64,000 nucleotides of DNA from positions 11,921 to 75,920 of the forward strand of contig DIFZ01000025.1 in assembly GCA_002419385.1 (NCBI GenBank). Direction: 5' to 3'. Below, in pieces: positions 43,565-51,789 of this stretch. This DNA comes from Geobacter sp. UBA5735 (GTDB lineage Bacteria > Desulfobacterota > Desulfuromonadia > Geobacterales > Geobacteraceae). The notes beneath the pieces were generated by a model. The model saw only the letters and a program-made list of their open reading frames with translations. It had not been told where the DNA came from and did no database searches. Position 1 is the first letter of the stretch, and each line of letters begins with the position of its first letter. The position numbers and the translations under genes are program-made.

Positions 43565-44172
43565 TGTACCTCCACCACCTTGTTCAGATATTCATCAACG
43601 AAACGCTCCTGGTCGGCCGGGGTAACCGACCGTCGCAGATTTTCCTCGGCAAGCCGGACCGCCAGTCGCGAAGTCTCCGCACGAAGGCGGGCCCTGGCCA
43701 TCTGTACTTCCTGGTTCGCAGTGGCCTTGGCCTGTTCGCAAATCCTTGCCGCCGCTTCGTGCGCTTCAGCGATGATGCGCGCTTTCTCGGCCTCACCCTC
43801 CTGCCTGATGGCCTGGTGGATACTGTCGATTTCGAGGGTAGCCTTCTCAAGTTTCTCATTGTACTCGACAAGCTTTTCCTCAGCGGCTTCCCGTGCTTCG
43901 GCCGCCTCCTGCAGTGCCTTTTCCACCGCAGCCTGCCTGGCAGCAAGCAGACCCTTTATATCAGCCTTCCTGGCGCCCCATGCCAGGATCGCCACCAGAA
44001 TGATGAAGGAGAGGAGACGATAGCCGAAATCTTTCAATTGCGCAGATGAATCCGCATGGTGAACTGCCTCAGCGGCACAAGCAGTCTCCCCGATTCCGGC
44101 CAGAACGATCATGACGGCAAGCACGGGGAATACAGGAACATTGCCGAGGGCTTTCATGGGATTAAACTTCAT
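43561..44172 (-). CDS. atpF: ATP synthase Fo subunit b
   Basis: 203 residues: an N-terminal hydrophobic, signal-like segment (VFPVLAVMIVLAGIGETACA), then a second membrane helix (LLSFIILVAILAWGARK) and a long charged coiled coil. It forms the peripheral stalk with b'. The extra N-terminal hydrophobic segment is unlike the compact E. coli b and may be a cleaved signal. Confidence 0.9.
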   Translation of the reverse strand: MKFNPMKALGNVPVFPVLAVMIVLAGIGETACAAEAVHHADSSAQLKDFGYRLLSFIILVAILAWGARKADIKGLLAARQAAVEKALQEAAEAREAAEEKLVEYNEKLEKATLEIDSIHQAIRQEGEAEKARIIAEAHEAAARICEQAKATANQEVQMARARLRAETSRLAVRLAEENLRRSVTPADQERFVDEYLNKVVEVH

Positions 44173-44597
44173 GACAAGCTCCTTCCGAGAACCTTTTCGC
44201 TTATGACGCGGGAAAGGGTTTCCGCCTGGGCGCGCAGAAACGTTTCAGCCTCCTCGGCCTCCTTCCGGATCGCGCCCTGGATGGCCGTCATGGATTGACT
44301 TGCTTCATCGCGGGCGGCACCTACTATCCGGGCCTCCTCCGAACGGGCTTCCCCGATGAGCCGGTTCCGCTCCTCGCTGGCCGCGGCCTTTATTTCGCGC
44401 AGCTTCTGTTCGTAGCGAAGCATCTTCTCCTGGACTTCCAGGTCAACGGAAGCCGCTTTTTCTCTCGATGCAGACATTTCGGCAGCCCTGTCCGCCAGAA
44501 CCTTCCTGATAGGTTTGTACAAAAGGATATTGAGGAGAAACAGCAGGAGGAGAAAATTGACTGTCTGAAAGAGAAAAACGATGTCTATAGTGATCAT
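44169..44597 (-). CDS. atpF': ATP synthase Fo subunit b'
   Basis: 142 residues: one N-terminal membrane helix (FLFQTVNFLLLLFLLNILLY), the KPIRKVLADRAAEM motif of b-type subunits, then a coiled coil. It is the first gene of the operon and overlaps atpF by ATGA. Two different b-type genes indicate a heterodimeric stalk. The a and c subunit genes are absent here. Confidence 0.92.
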   Translation of the reverse strand: MITIDIVFLFQTVNFLLLLFLLNILLYKPIRKVLADRAAEMSASREKAASVDLEVQEKMLRYEQKLREIKAAASEERNRLIGEARSEEARIVGAARDEASQSMTAIQGAIRKEAEEAETFLRAQAETLSRVISEKVLGRSLS

Positions 44598-44670
44598 GCC
44601 CCAAATCCCTCTTTACCTGTTTGCCCCCGCCATACAGCCCCTACGAAGGTCCCGACTGCAAAACGTATGA

Positions 44671-44699
44671 CAGGTACCATACGGCATCAACGATGTCAA
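44671..44699 (-). promoter_or_regulatory. Possible promoter of the atp operon
   Basis: On the minus strand TTGACA and TACCTG separated by 17 bases, about 75 bases before atpF'. The -35 box is perfect and the -10 box weak. Confidence 0.4.
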
Positions 44700-44731
44700 T
44701 CAGTTTTTTAGCTTAAGTAAAAATTTTTTGG

Positions 44732-44765
44732 GCAAAAATAAAATACCCGCTCCCGGGAGCCAGCG
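44732..44765 (-). terminator. Probable terminator after parB
   Basis: Perfect 12-bp palindrome GCTCCCGGGAGC (44749-44760) followed on the minus strand by a T-rich run (GTATTTTATTTTTG). A second GC-rich hairpin, CCCCGGG-N6-CCCGGGG, lies at 44823-44842, and an AT-rich palindrome GTTCTA-AAAA-TAGAAC at 44875-44890. Together these fill the gap 44700-44895, which has no gene. Confidence 0.6.
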
Positions 44766-44895
44766 GCAACCGTGCACCCGTCACTCCGGAAATTTCCAAT
44801 GATGCAGGCCAGTTATAAGACACCCCGGGCAGAAACCCGGGGCATGTGGCAGAAACAGCACAACGAGCGATACCGTTCTAAAAATAGAACACGGA

Positions 44896-45735
44896 TCAGG
44901 AACCGAGCAGGTCAACGAGCCTGGTGAGATCCTCTGCGTTTGAAAATGCAATTTCTATCCTGCCACCTTTTCCGCTCTGTCGGATTGCCACTTTGGTCAT
45001 GAAACGGCGCTTCAACCGGTCCACCACGGCAACAAGCTCAGGTCCGGGCGACGCCTTCTGACGGACCGGCTTTTTCGACTTGAGGCGCCTGACCAGAGTC
45101 TCGGTTTCCCGCACAGAGAGATGCCTTTTCAGGATTTCCCCCCGGGCCTGCGCCATGAGATCAGGGGACTCCAGGGCGAGCAGGGCCCTGGCGTGGCCCA
45201 TGGAGAGACGATCTTCCAGGATGTCCTGCTTGACCTCGGAAGGAAGCTTCAGCAAGCGGAGCGAATTGGCAACGGTGGAACGATCCTTGCCGACCCGTTT
45301 CGCCATTTCCTCCTGGGACAGGTGAAATTTCTCGATCAGGGCGTGAAACGCCTCGGCCTGCTCGATAGCGTTGAGGTCTTCGCGCTGGATGTTCTCTATC
45401 AGGGCCATTTCCAGGGCAGTATCGTCGGACACATCCTGTATGACGACCGGCACTTCCTTAAGCCCTGCTTTCTGGGCAGCGCGCCAACGCCTCTCGCCGG
45501 CAACCAGTTCATAGTGTTCCGACAGGCGCCTCACGACAAGCGGCTGGATTACCCCTTTTTCCCGGATGGAGTCGGCAAGCTCCTCCAGTTTGTCGACTGC
45601 GAATTTCTTGCGCGGCTGGTCTCTGTTGGGCTTGATCTCCTCGATGGGGCATGAAAAAAAGACCCTGCCCTCCTCTTCAACCACCGGAAGGAGCGCTGCC
45701 ATCCCCTTGCCCAGAGCGGTCTTTTTAATCATCAT
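44896..45735 (-). CDS. parB: Chromosome partitioning protein ParB
   Basis: 279 residues: N-terminal LGKGMAALLP, the ParB/Srx CTPase domain (IKPNRDQPRKKF; LVAGERRWRAAQKAG; ENIQREDLNAIEQAEAF), the HTH (MAKRVGKDRSTVANSLRLLK) and a C-terminal dimer domain. It loads on parS and spreads as a CTP-dependent clamp. The start lies inside the end of parA. A near-consensus parS is found at 38365-38380. Confidence 0.97.
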   Translation of the reverse strand: MMIKKTALGKGMAALLPVVEEEGRVFFSCPIEEIKPNRDQPRKKFAVDKLEELADSIREKGVIQPLVVRRLSEHYELVAGERRWRAAQKAGLKEVPVVIQDVSDDTALEMALIENIQREDLNAIEQAEAFHALIEKFHLSQEEMAKRVGKDRSTVANSLRLLKLPSEVKQDILEDRLSMGHARALLALESPDLMAQARGEILKRHLSVRETETLVRRLKSKKPVRQKASPGPELVAVVDRLKRRFMTKVAIRQSGKGGRIEIAFSNAEDLTRLVDLLGS

Positions 45736-46498
45736 GGCCCTCTCTTTCTATGATCTCTCTGGCCAGTTCCAGGTAACCGACCGCCCCCCGGGAGGCGATG
45801 TCGTACAACAGAATCGGCTTGCCATGGCTGGGTGCCTCCGAGAGCCTGACATTGCGCGGGATGACCGTACGGAAAACGGTGTCGCCGAAATGGCTGCGTA
45901 TCTCCTCGCTCACCTGCCGTGACAGATTGTTCCGTGCATCGAACATGGTGAGGAGAATGCCCTCGATGGCAAGTGACGGATTGAGCCCCTTTTTTACAAG
46001 TTTGATGGTTTTGAGAATTTTCGAGAGCCCTTCCATGGCATAAAACTCGCACTGCAGGGGAATCAGGACCGATGCGGCGGCAACGATCGAATTGAGGGTC
46101 AGAAGACCCAGGGATGGGGGGCAATCGATGAGGATATAACGGTAGTCGTGCGCCAGGGCGGCAAGGATTCCAGCAAGTTTCCGCTCCCGCTCAGGAGCCG
46201 TCACCAGTTCGATCTCTGCGCCGGCGAGATCGTCGGTGGCAGGCAGTATGTCCAGGTAGGCCAGCTCGGTTTTCCTGACTATCGAGGCAGGATCCGCACC
46301 ATCGATCAAGGCGTGATAGATGCTTTCACGGAGACTGTCCCTTTCAATGCCCACACCGCTGCCGGCATTTCCCTGGGGATCCATGTCCACAAGCAGCGTC
46401 CGCTTCTCGGCGGCAGCGAGAGACGCAGCAAGATTCACGGCGGTCGTGGTCTTGCCCACCCCGCCTTTCTGGTTGGCAATGCAGATGATTTTTGTCAT
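45725..46498 (-). CDS. parA: Chromosome partitioning ATPase ParA/Soj
   Basis: 257 residues with deviant Walker A KGGVGKTTTAVNLAASL, Walker A' VDMDPQGNAGSG and Walker B IDCPPSLGLLTLNS. It segregates origins together with ParB. It is a short Soj-type protein without an N-terminal HTH, as usual for chromosomal systems. Confidence 0.97.
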   Translation of the reverse strand: MTKIICIANQKGGVGKTTTAVNLAASLAAAEKRTLLVDMDPQGNAGSGVGIERDSLRESIYHALIDGADPASIVRKTELAYLDILPATDDLAGAEIELVTAPERERKLAGILAALAHDYRYILIDCPPSLGLLTLNSIVAAASVLIPLQCEFYAMEGLSKILKTIKLVKKGLNPSLAIEGILLTMFDARNNLSRQVSEEIRSHFGDTVFRTVIPRNVRLSEAPSHGKPILLYDIASRGAVGYLELAREIIEREGHDD

Positions 46499-46756
46499 AG
46501 GAAATAGTGGCTGGCAGGGCCTGGAGCTTCCTGCCGCAAGGGTATGGACGAGATAGTCCCGAGGATCATCGACAGGAAGGAAAATAGCACAAACACCGCT
46601 GTTTTAGAAGTGATTTCTACAACCGGAAAGCACGAATGTTTCATGACATGTTTCACGAAGCAGGGAGCAACCGGCAATCCATTTTACTTCCGGTTGCCGG
46701 AGATCCTTTGTCAACACCAGCCACAGGCCACGCTTCAATCATCTCGCCCCCGTCAA

Positions 46757-46900
46757 GCAGGCTGTTGAAAAACCAGTGCGGAGCCCATCTGCGACGCTGA
46801 ACGGTGCTCACACCCTCGCCTATCAAAGTGATATGTCTCGGGTGCTGCGTTCCGTGGGCCTTCCATCTGGCCTGACCCATGACGTTTTTCAACAGCCTGC
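46757..46900. repeat. MITE-like element with 17-bp terminal inverted repeats
   Basis: 144-bp segment bounded by GCAGGCTGTTGAAAAAC and its exact reverse complement. It has no coding capacity of its own; a 79-codon frame crossing it is not credible. It fills the gap between parA and hemB. The 11-base end sequence CAGGCTGTTGA recurs at 51749-51759, suggesting a repeat family. The rest of 46499-46915 has no gene; a direct repeat TGTTTCATG/TGTTTCACG at 46637 and 46649 lies upstream of parA. Confidence 0.75.
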
Positions 46901-46915
46901 AAGGGAAACACGGGG

Positions 46916-47893
46916 TCAGCCAGCCTTCACTATCCTGGCCACGTCCTTTGCATGGTAGGTGAGGATCAGGTCGGCCCCGGCCCGCTTGAATGCGATCATC
47001 GTCTCCATGACCACCCGCTCCTCGTCGATCCAGCCGTTCCGCGCTGCCGCCTTGACCATGCTGTACTCGCCGGACACATTGTAGACCGCCACGGGCAGAT
47101 TGAATTCATTGCGGACCTCGCGCACGATGTCCAGGTAGGGGAGCCCCGGCTTCACCATGATGATGTCGGCCCCTTCCTCCACATCCATGGCCGCTTCGCG
47201 GAGAGCCTCGAGCCTGTTTGCCGGGTCCATCTGGTAGGAGCGGCGGTCGCCGAACTGCGGGGCGGACTCTGCGGCTTCCCTGAACGGCCCGTAGTAGCCG
47301 GAGGCGTATTTCACCGCGTAGCTCATGATCGGCACGTGGGAAAAACCCTCCGCGTCCAGGGCCTGGCGGATTGCGCCGACCCTGCCGTCCATCATGTCCG
47401 AAGGAGCCACCATATCCGCCCCCGCCTGCGCATGGGAAAGAGCCTCCCTGCACAGAAGTTCGAGTGTGGCGTCGTTATCGACCTCGCCGTCCCTGATCGC
47501 TCCGCAGTGTCCATGATCGGTATATTCGCACATGCAGACATCAGTTATGACCGCAAGGCCGGGAACATGTTTCTTCAGCTCCCTGACTGCTTCCTGCACC
47601 ACTCCGTCCTCGCGGAAAGCCTGGCTTCCTGTTGCATCCTTGCTCGCGGGAATGCCGAAGAGAATGACTGCCGGAACACCCGTTTCATGGGCCTCCTGTG
47701 CTTCTGCCACGATATTTTCAACGGATTGCTGATAGATTCCGGGCATGGAGGAAACCTCCTTGCGCACAGAACGGCCAAAGGTGGCGAACATGGGGTAGAT
47801 CAGGTCGTCTGCCGACAGTGCCGTCTCCCGCACCATGCGGCGGAAAACCTCCTTACCCCTGATTCTGCGGGACCTGTAGGTCGGGAAATGCAT
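46916..47893 (-). CDS. hemB: Porphobilinogen synthase
   Basis: 325 residues: Schiff-base lysines in MSYAVKYASGYYG and MVKPGLPYLDIV, and the zinc-binding cysteines in DVCMCEYTDHGHCG, so this is the zinc-dependent type. It condenses two 5-aminolevulinate molecules to porphobilinogen. It is separate from the other heme genes at 51790-57399. Confidence 0.98.
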   Translation of the reverse strand: MHFPTYRSRRIRGKEVFRRMVRETALSADDLIYPMFATFGRSVRKEVSSMPGIYQQSVENIVAEAQEAHETGVPAVILFGIPASKDATGSQAFREDGVVQEAVRELKKHVPGLAVITDVCMCEYTDHGHCGAIRDGEVDNDATLELLCREALSHAQAGADMVAPSDMMDGRVGAIRQALDAEGFSHVPIMSYAVKYASGYYGPFREAAESAPQFGDRRSYQMDPANRLEALREAAMDVEEGADIIMVKPGLPYLDIVREVRNEFNLPVAVYNVSGEYSMVKAAARNGWIDEERVVMETMIAFKRAGADLILTYHAKDVARIVKAG

Positions 47894-48130
47894 GTAAACC
47901 TCCCAAGAAATCCGGGTTCAGCCAGCCGGATTGATGAAAACGCACGAAGAGACTTGGCCGGCACCATTTGCCGGAACCATCCCGGACCATAGTATCACCT
48001 CAAGGGGCGTCAAGGCAATCCTCCGGCACCTCCCGCAGAAAAAACGTCAATTCTCAAAGATAGTGCATTCATAAGGTTTACGCGGTAGAATCTTCAATAT
48101 AACCATGCGGCTCATCGGGCAACCCTCCCC

Positions 48131-50146
48131 ATGCAGCCCGAAACCATCACTTCCGCCGGCAGGCGGCAAAGGCATCCGCTCATGACAGCAGAGTATCCGT
48201 ATATCAGGCGTCTCACCCGTGAATACGAGAGACGGATGAAGCACATCCCCTTTCTCAATATCGATTCGCTGCTGATCCCTTCCCCCTACGTCCGGGAAAA
48301 GGATCTGGACATCGATTACGACCACAGCTCCGTCTGGGATGAGGAAGGCGAACTGCTCGGCTATTTCCTCGTCTACTCGAACCCCGAAAAAACCAGGTTC
48401 CACCTCTACAAGCAGGTGACAAGCCCCTTTGGCCGCGGCAAGGGAATCGGCTCGGCCTTCATGGAAAAAATGGTGCAGGAAGTGCCGCCGGAATCGTACA
48501 TCTACCTCTATGTCTGGGAAAAACTGGCCGATTCCGTCAACTTTTTCCTCAGCAAGGGCTTTTCCCACGAAGGGTCCCTCGTCTACCGGAAGATGAAGTT
48601 CAGCATGCTCTCCGCTCGTGCCGGCCGCATCCGCGAAGTGATCAACACCCAGAAGGCCAAGAAGACTCCCATCGCGGAAGAGCTGGGGAAGGTGCGCCAT
48701 GACGCCATCAAGACCCTCAGGGTCCTGTTCGACATGACCTCCATGCTGTCCGTCAACAACTTCAACAAAGTCATTGAAGACATAACCCGGGAAACGACCG
48801 CCCTCCTCAACACACTCAACATGTACGAGGACAACATTGCCGTCTATCACGAGGTGCACCTGAAAGAACTGATTACCGAACGCGTGATACCCTTTATCGA
48901 ATCATCCGACACACCCTGTGAAACGCGCCTGGTGCTCGGCTCCAAGATAGACCCGGTCATCGGCAACTACGTGAACGTGAGCCGGGCACTGATCAACATG
49001 GTCTCCAACGCTCTGGACGCCATCCGCGCGGCAGACCGCCACGGCATCATCGAGATGAGCATGAAACAGGCCAACGACGCGGTCAGCCTCTCCATCCAGG
49101 ACAACGGCGTTGGAATCTCGGAAGAAAGACTGAAAAAGGGACCCGACATGCTTCCGCTCTTCGTGGGCAAAACCACCAAGAAAAGAAAGGCCGGGACGGG
49201 TATCGGGACCCGCCAGATCTACTCAACCTTCGGACCGGCCAATATCGACATCGAGAGCAGGGTCGGGGAATATTCCCGATGGACCGTAACCCTCAGGAAA
49301 AGCAGCCGGCAGGACACGGCGCTCCTCGCCGAGTTGGAAAACCGCTATACCGAGCTGTCCAAGGCAACCGAAACGATCGGCATAAACGAAGGGAGCTCAA
49401 GGACCGAAGTTTCCGCATTCATCTGGCAGTTGCGGCAGATGGAGATCTTCTGCTACGACCTTGTCTACCACTTCAGCAGATACAGCAACGTTCGCGACAT
49501 CTACCGCGATATACTTGCCTACCGCTATGGCGGCCAGAATCTTGCCTTCCTCAAAGCGGAAATCGGCAAGTGCAGGATCGACAACGAAATCATCAAATCA
49601 TGGCTGTTTAACATCGTCAAGCGAATCCGCCGCAACGAGAATTTCGTCATGCACCGTTTCTACTACGACAGCTACAAGGGCATCCTGTTCAAGAGCTACG
49701 GGCAGGCAATCGACCGGACGATCATCTTCACCCTCGACCCGGTAACCGGCCGTTTTCATGCGACAGATCGCAAGCTTGCGGAACACCTCGATTTCGTTCA
49801 ATTCCTGGGAGGCGAGCGTGACCAGCTGCTGCGGGGCGAGTTCTCGGGAGACGTGAAAAACCTCTCCAGCCCGATCCAGCTCGGCGTCTGGTCGGTCACC
49901 AGCCATGACGATCTGCTCCGGAAGATCAAACTGCTGCGCAAGGGGGCAGGGCAGTTGCTGCAGATGGGACTGAAGCGGGAAAAGCATCTGTCCTTCTATG
50001 CAACCACCTACAATCAGCACACGAGCGACGTGAACACGTTCAAGACCGTGACCCTGGCCGAAATGGCCTTTCTTCCGGACGACCAGTTCGCCCGGCTGAT
50101 TGCTTCATCGGACACCGAGCTGCAGGGGATGGTCTTCTGCGATTGA
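48131..50146 (+). CDS. GNAT acetyltransferase-histidine kinase fusion, unknown C-terminus
   Basis: 671 residues. The first ~155 look like a GNAT domain (ELLGYFLVYSN; SPFGRGKGIGSAFMEKMVQE; KGFSHEGSLVYRKM). Residues ~195-215 hold an H-box-like KVRHDAIKTLRVLFDM, then a HATPase domain with N-box SRALINMVSNALDAI, DNGVGIS and TGIGTRQIYSTFG. Residues ~415-671 match nothing I know. There are no membrane segments, so it is cytoplasmic. A response regulator gene converges from the other side. Start uncertain; an ATG at 48182 is also possible. Confidence 0.8.
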   Translation: MQPETITSAGRRQRHPLMTAEYPYIRRLTREYERRMKHIPFLNIDSLLIPSPYVREKDLDIDYDHSSVWDEEGELLGYFLVYSNPEKTRFHLYKQVTSPFGRGKGIGSAFMEKMVQEVPPESYIYLYVWEKLADSVNFFLSKGFSHEGSLVYRKMKFSMLSARAGRIREVINTQKAKKTPIAEELGKVRHDAIKTLRVLFDMTSMLSVNNFNKVIEDITRETTALLNTLNMYEDNIAVYHEVHLKELITERVIPFIESSDTPCETRLVLGSKIDPVIGNYVNVSRALINMVSNALDAIRAADRHGIIEMSMKQANDAVSLSIQDNGVGISEERLKKGPDMLPLFVGKTTKKRKAGTGIGTRQIYSTFGPANIDIESRVGEYSRWTVTLRKSSRQDTALLAELENRYTELSKATETIGINEGSSRTEVSAFIWQLRQMEIFCYDLVYHFSRYSNVRDIYRDILAYRYGGQNLAFLKAEIGKCRIDNEIIKSWLFNIVKRIRRNENFVMHRFYYDSYKGILFKSYGQAIDRTIIFTLDPVTGRFHATDRKLAEHLDFVQFLGGERDQLLRGEFSGDVKNLSSPIQLGVWSVTSHDDLLRKIKLLRKGAGQLLQMGLKREKHLSFYATTYNQHTSDVNTFKTVTLAEMAFLPDDQFARLIASSDTELQGMVFCD

Positions 50147-50169
50147 TCGCACGGCCTGTCCCGAACCTG

Positions 50170-50547
50170 TCATGGATCCGCGACCTCCAGGATCAGGCTT
50201 TTCACAATCGTGACGATCTCCGCCATGTGAAACGGCTTGGCTATGACCGATTCTATTCCCAGCTCCCTGGCAGTCCGCAGGTTTTCCTCCGACGGATCCC
50301 CCGTGTTCATGAGAATCTTCATCAGGGGCGCCAGCACCAGGGTTCTCCTCACCAGTTCGAACCCGTCCATCCCGGGCATATGCAGGTCGGTCAACATGAG
50401 ATGAAAGTGCTTCTCGCGCAACATCCCGAGGGCCTCTTCACCGCTCCTGGCACACTGGACCTCCACCCCTTCCTTCCGCAGATACAGCGATGCAACCTCC
50501 AGGACACACAGGTCGTCATCCACAATCATCATGCTTATGCCGTTCAT
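50170..50547 (-). CDS. Single-domain response regulator
   Basis: 125-residue receiver domain with acidic pair VDDD, phospho-acceptor Asp in LTDLHMPGMDG, Thr in MNTGD and Lys in VIAKPF. No output domain. It ends 23 bases from the end of the convergent GNAT-kinase gene and may be its partner. The ATG after a GGAG is preferred over one nine codons earlier at 50574. The upstream gap 50575-50780 shows nothing convincing. Confidence 0.9.
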   Translation of the reverse strand: MNGISMMIVDDDLCVLEVASLYLRKEGVEVQCARSGEEALGMLREKHFHLMLTDLHMPGMDGFELVRRTLVLAPLMKILMNTGDPSEENLRTARELGIESVIAKPFHMAEIVTIVKSLILEVADP

Positions 50548-50780
50548 GTCCGAGCACACTCCAATTGAGTACATCCTGCATCCGTGACGCCTTCACGCCT
50601 GCGCAGAACGCCTCTTGTTGCTGCATTCCCGCGGCATGAGTCAGCCCGACGAAGGTCACCCGGCGTAAAAGGCATGACACGACATCAGCGACGATGGACC
50701 CCGGCGTTCAGCGTGTCTCGGCGTTCAGACGTCACGTATTCAGATACTTGATAACCGCAGCGGATGGCCGCCAGCCGTTT

Positions 50781-51098
50781 TCATGCACCAGGCATCGATT
50801 CGTGGCACGCCACACCCGGAATCGAATACGACAGGACAAAGTCATCGTCCCACATGCACCCCGAAAAAGAGTCACAATGGACAAGCCCAAGGCCGGCTAG
50901 GCGGTTTACTGCCCGCCTGATCCGGTCCCCGAAGCGGCCTTGCCCGAAAACGATCGCAAGCTGGCTGGAACTGGCTGTTCCCTGCCCCGATTCGCAGCAG
51001 TTGGCAAGCAGGAGCAGGAAGAGCCGTATCTCGTCCGTCCCAAGTCCCTCCTTTGACGCCACTTCTCCCAGGTTTCTGACCAAGCCGAGTCTGTCCAC
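50781..51098 (-). CDS. Small winged-helix-like protein
   Basis: 105 residues from the GTG chosen. The segment TDEIRLFLLLLANC followed by SSSQLAIVFGQGRFGDRI and RRAVNRLAGLGLVHC has the helix spacing of a winged-helix DNA-binding domain such as plasmid-type replication or regulatory proteins. The GTG lies 26 bases after a good minus-strand -10 box, so it is preferred over the TTG at 51152, which lies inside the promoter. It is divergent from the XRE gene. Function unknown. Confidence 0.6.
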   Translation of the reverse strand: MDRLGLVRNLGEVASKEGLGTDEIRLFLLLLANCCESGQGTASSSQLAIVFGQGRFGDRIRRAVNRLAGLGLVHCDSFSGCMWDDDFVLSYSIPGVACHESMPGA

Positions 51099-51123
51099 TG
51101 ATCTTTCCGCCCTCTCGAAACAG

Positions 51124-51152
51124 AAAATAAGACATATTTTCATCATAGTCAA
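51124..51152 (-). promoter_or_regulatory. Promoter of the winged-helix-like gene
   Basis: On the minus strand TTGACT and TATTTT separated by exactly 17 bases. Confidence 0.5.
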
Positions 51153-51186
51153 GCAATAAATGCATATTATTCCTTTTTGCGCCGAT

Positions 51187-51215
51187 TTGACATCACCCCG
51201 AAATAGGGTTATACA
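51187..51215 (+). promoter_or_regulatory. Strong promoter of the XRE regulator gene
   Basis: TTGACA and TATACA separated by 17 bases. It is back to back with the minus-strand promoter of the winged-helix-like gene; the two -35 boxes are 34 bases apart, around an AT-rich stretch centred on ATGCAT. Confidence 0.7.
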
Positions 51216-51273
51216 TGAGCCTGCTTTCAGAAAATTACCGGTGCGATCCCGAGGGCCGGCAGGAGCGTTGCGG

Positions 51274-51720
51274 ATGAAGGTCCAAATAGGTAAACGCTTG
51301 AAAAAGCTGAGAAAAGAACAGGGGTTTACCCAGAAAGATCTCGCAGCGAAGGTGAGCGGGGGACTGGATTATACCTATATCGGCAAGATCGAGCGCGGCG
51401 AGCAGTTCCCGTCCCTCAAAATCCTCATGAAACTGAGCGAAACCCTCTCGGTGCCGCTCGGATATTTTTTTCTGGACGAAAACCTGCTGAAAACAGCCGG
51501 CGCATTCTCTCCCGGCTGCCAGCGTGCGGTAACGGTACCACCGCGTCAGGAACTGGCCAGGGCAGTCAAGCTGCTCCATGACGACGATGTTCAGCTGGTA
51601 CTTGAAATTATGAGGGTATTACAGAGGCACCGAGAGGATGACAGGCGGGAAGGTCCGGAAGATCCGGCAGATAATGTTCTTCTGGCTGCGGAAGAGAAAT
51701 CCCCTTACGGCAAACCGTAA
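51274..51720 (+). CDS. XRE-family transcriptional regulator
   Basis: 148 residues: N-terminal HTH_3 domain (GKRLKKLRKEQGFTQKDLAA ... YIGKIERGEQFPSLKILMKL) with a C-terminal ~75-residue helical region ending in a charged tail. AGGAG lies upstream of the ATG. It probably regulates its own divergent promoter region. No cupin or peptidase domain. Confidence 0.88.
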   Translation: MKVQIGKRLKKLRKEQGFTQKDLAAKVSGGLDYTYIGKIERGEQFPSLKILMKLSETLSVPLGYFFLDENLLKTAGAFSPGCQRAVTVPPRQELARAVKLLHDDDVQLVLEIMRVLQRHREDDRREGPEDPADNVLLAAEEKSPYGKP

Positions 51721-51789
51721 CCCAGGCGCGCCGGCGGGCGGCACTGCCTGACAGGCTGTTGAGTACGGCACACGGCAGGAAGCAGGTTT

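Noticed and set aside
46653..46892. 79-codon frame across the MITE-like element
   Set aside because: Lies mostly inside an inverted-repeat element and shows no protein-like features.
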